A DNA stretch of 8,094 nucleotides from CAZUGH01 sp964619785 (GTDB lineage Bacteria > Bacillota > Clostridia > Lachnospirales > Lachnospiraceae): NCBI GenBank assembly GCA_964619785.1, contig CAZUGH010000076.1, positions 1 to 8,094 on the forward strand, given 5' to 3'. The position numbers and the translations under genes are program-made. This document shows positions 6,847 through 8,094 of this stretch, one piece after another. Each line of letters begins with the position of its first letter. The stretch's first letter is position 1. Under the pieces are notes generated by a model. It was not told the DNA's origin and did no database searches. It worked only from the letters and a program-made list of their open reading frames with translations.

Positions 6847-6864
6847 GCTCGTGCTTGCACGAGC
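6847..6864. repeat. Inverted repeat, strong hairpin
   Basis: GCTCGTGC (6847-6854), TT, GCACGAGC (6857-6864): eight complementary bases, best drawn as seven pairs with a CTTG (plus) or CAAG (minus) tetraloop. No T-tract follows on either strand, so it is not an ordinary terminator. Confidence 0.7.
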
Positions 6865-6943
6865 GAAAACAAGAGGGAGAGCCACGACCAGGATAGGCGT
6901 ATATGAAATTTCTAAGCAATTACAATCCTTTTTGGTTTTTTGG

Positions 6944-6976
6944 AAAAAATTAGACGACGCAAACACGGCGTTTGCG
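6944..6976 (-). terminator. Hairpin with distal T-run, possible metF terminator
   Basis: CGCAAAC (6958-6964) pairs with GTTTGCG (6970-6976) around a five-base loop. Read on the minus strand, the stem is followed eight bases later by T6 (6949-6944). The spacing is longer than usual and it lies about 150 bases after the metF stop, so it is only a candidate. Confidence 0.35.
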
Positions 6977-7018
6977 AGGTGGAAAAAATATCCATTATCT
7001 GTATAGGATAAAAAGTTA

Positions 7019-7117
7019 TCATTTACACCTACCCCAACCAAAACCAAGCTTCCCGCCCTTCACCAACGCCAACCCAGAGCTAGCGACCAAGCCGGCGCCA
7101 ACCAAACCCCCAACCAT
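7019..7117 (-). CDS. Possible 32-residue glycine-rich peptide downstream of metF
   Basis: An ATG at 7117-7115, ten bases after the metF stop on the same strand, opens a 32-residue frame: MVGGLVGAGLVASSG, then LALVKGGKLGFGWGRCK, stop TGA (7021-7019). It is about one third glycine, hydrophobic, has GxxxG spacings and a basic C-terminus, resembling small membrane-active or bacteriocin-like peptides only in composition. The upstream AGAAG (7127-7123) is a weak ribosome site. Glycine codons are GGT, GGG and GGC with no GGA, unlike the neighbouring genes, so the frame may simply reflect G-rich DNA. I cannot assign a function. Confidence 0.2.
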   Translation of the reverse strand: MVGGLVGAGLVASSGLALVKGGKLGFGWGRCK

Positions 7118-7127
7118 TGTGCTTCTG

Positions 7128-7979
7128 TTAATTCAAAAGGGTTGTTGCAATATCGACCTTGTTCATGGAATAGATATGGATACCATCGACACCATGTGCA
7201 AGTAGTGAATCCATCTGCTGTTTTGTGTATTCTAGTCCAGCCTTCTTTAAGTCAGCGGGACTCTCTTTATATTGATCCAAAATCTTTTGTAGTGCGACAG
7301 GAACCGAACATCCAGACAATGCGATGATGTTGTGGATTTGTGATGGCGCAGTAATTGGCATTAGACCAGCAGTGATTGGAACCTCGATACCGGCCTTTCG
7401 TGCTTGCTCAACAAAGCGAAAAAATTTTTCGTTATCATAGAACAATTGTGTGATAAGAAAATCTACACCTTGGTCAACTTTTTTCTTAAGATTAGCAATG
7501 TCTTCTGGCAAGGACGCAGCTTCTGGATGCTGCTCCGGATAGCAGGCACCAGCAATAGAAAAATCACCATTTTGACGGATGGCGGTGACTAGTTCAGAGG
7601 CGTGGTGATAATAACGATTATCAAAGTCATCCTGGCTCATATCACGTGGTTTATCACCACGCAGAGCAAGGATATTATGAACTTGACCCTTCTTTAATTC
7701 CTCAATATAATTGAGGAGATCCTGTTCCTTTTTTAATGAAGCACAAGTTAGATGGGATAATGCCTCAATCTCACAATTTTTCTTGATATAAGAAGCAATT
7801 TCGGCAGTAAGACGGCTCGTGCTCCCGCCGGCTCCATATGTCACACTGATAAATGCAGGAGACAGTTTTTTGAACTCATCGAGAGCCTCATATATGGTAG
7901 CAACATCATCTGTTTTCTTAGGTGGAAAAACTTCAATGGAAAATACAGGCTTGCCCTGTTTAAATTTATCTTTAATCAT
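7128..7979 (-). CDS. metF: 5,10-methylenetetrahydrofolate reductase
   Basis: 283 residues from ATG 7979-7977, with AGAAAGGA (plus 7990-7997) ten bases upstream. The open frame reaches back to 8048, but that extension covers the promoter and lies before the conserved N-terminus. The enzyme reduces 5,10-methylene-THF to 5-methyl-THF with an FAD cofactor in the cytoplasm, supplying methyl groups for methionine synthesis. The family's TIM-barrel motifs are intact: P11-V-F-S-I-E16-V-F-P-P-K (catalytic Glu), I-S-V-T-Y-G-A-G-G-S-T (44-54), L-A-L-R-G-D109-K-P, A-G-A-C-Y-P-E-Q-H-P-E-A (143-154), F-L-I-T-Q178-L-F-Y-D, and A-G-L-M-P-I. The length is close to E. coli MetF (296). It is convergent with the SEC-C gene. 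No methionine synthase is in view, and no riboswitch fits in the short leader. Confidence 0.95.
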   Translation of the reverse strand: MIKDKFKQGKPVFSIEVFPPKKTDDVATIYEALDEFKKLSPAFISVTYGAGGSTSRLTAEIASYIKKNCEIEALSHLTCASLKKEQDLLNYIEELKKGQVHNILALRGDKPRDMSQDDFDNRYYHHASELVTAIRQNGDFSIAGACYPEQHPEAASLPEDIANLKKKVDQGVDFLITQLFYDNEKFFRFVEQARKAGIEVPITAGLMPITAPSQIHNIIALSGCSVPVALQKILDQYKESPADLKKAGLEYTKQQMDSLLAHGVDGIHIYSMNKVDIATTLLN

Positions 7980-8012
7980 AGTGAATAATTCCTTTCTATG
8001 TTTGTTGAGCTT

Positions 8013-8042
8013 ATTATAGCATAAGAAGGTGAATATAGTGAA
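8013..8042 (-). promoter_or_regulatory. metF promoter with perfect extended -10
   Basis: On the minus strand TTCACT (plus 8037-8042) is the -35, followed by an 18-base spacer ending TGC and the consensus TATAAT (plus 8013-8018), giving TGCTATAAT. Transcription should start near 8006, leaving about 27 bases of leader, too short for a SAM riboswitch or T-box. Confidence 0.75.
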
Positions 8043-8044
8043 AT

Positions 8045-8080
8045 ACAATTTATATATTGTTTGAGATAGGAAAATCCTAT
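8045..8080. repeat. Two inverted repeats upstream of the metF promoter
   Basis: ACAAT (8045-8049) with ATTGT (8056-8060), and ATAGGA (8066-8071) with TCCTAT (8075-8080), lie directly behind the -35 box. They could be regulator-binding sites for metF or a divergent gene beyond the window, or the second could be the end of a hairpin of that gene. AT-rich sequence makes chance likely. Confidence 0.35.
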
Positions 8081-8094
8081 AACAAAGTTTTGGT

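Larger units (their letters stand above)
6780..7127. other. Structured intergenic block between convergent SEC-C and metF genes
   Basis: About 350 bases with no recognisable protein gene. It holds a 12-base palindrome (6815-6826), a hairpin at 6847-6864, another at 6958-6976, and a C-rich plus-strand block (7021-7120, about 45 C versus 12 G by my count) that contains a 32-codon minus-strand ORF. A 16-codon plus-strand ORF at 6903-6953 (MKFLSNYNPFWFFGKN) follows an AGGATAGG-like site but is too short to call. The base composition differs from the flanking genes. It may be a dispersed repeat, a decayed mobile element or an untranslated RNA; the sequence alone does not decide. Confidence 0.5.

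Noticed and set aside
6748..7047. 99-residue minus-strand frame through the intergenic block
   Set aside because: It runs through the terminator and all hairpins, has a TTG start without a ribosome site, and resembles no known protein.
6972..7205. 77-residue plus-strand proline-rich frame
   Set aside because: It is the antisense of the G-rich block and the end of metF, starts inside a hairpin and has no domain.

Overview
The window looks like a piece of a moderately AT-rich, low-to-mid GC Gram-positive chromosome, most likely from a Clostridia/Lachnospiraceae-type Firmicute. The evidence is strong Shine-Dalgarno sites, a TTG start, A/T-ending codons, extended -10 promoters, and families typical of that group (HD phosphohydrolase, LemA, DUF2207, SEC-C protein, stand-alone MetF). 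The assignment to a family is an inference from gene content, not a database result.

Layout, left to right. (1) 2-343: the C-terminal end of an HD-domain hydrolase that starts outside the window. (2) 412-3432: a tightly packed plus-strand cassette of lemA, a DUF2207 membrane protein and an unrecognised 195-residue soluble protein. Each stop codon directly abuts the next start (TAA-TTG, TAA-ATG). (3) 3495-6045: a cytoplasmic-looking SGNH/GDSL esterase and, one base later, a secreted D-Ala-D-Ala carboxypeptidase-like protein (peptidase S11) whose SxN motif reads S-D-V. A candidate extended -10 promoter precedes this pair. (4) 6233-6739: a monocistronic SEC-C zinc-motif protein with its own promoter and a near-perfect intrinsic terminator at 6750-6779. 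(5) 6780-7127: about 350 bases without a recognisable gene but full of structure: a 12-base palindrome, two strong hairpins, a strongly C-over-G skewed GC-rich block with two G-tract clusters on the minus strand, and a 32-codon glycine-rich minus-strand ORF. (6) 7128-7979, minus strand: metF (methylenetetrahydrofolate reductase), with a clear extended -10 promoter at 8013-8042.

Most of the plus-strand genes point to the cell envelope: LemA and DUF2207 are membrane proteins that commonly occur together, the S11 protein belongs to a peptidoglycan-trimming family, and the SGNH enzyme is an acyl-ester hydrolase, possibly acting on acylated sugars. SEC-C and MetF are probably unrelated housekeeping genes. 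No complete new defence or mobile system is evident. The best leads are the unknown third gene of the LemA cassette, the S11 protein with a substituted catalytic motif, and the structured intergenic block downstream of metF.
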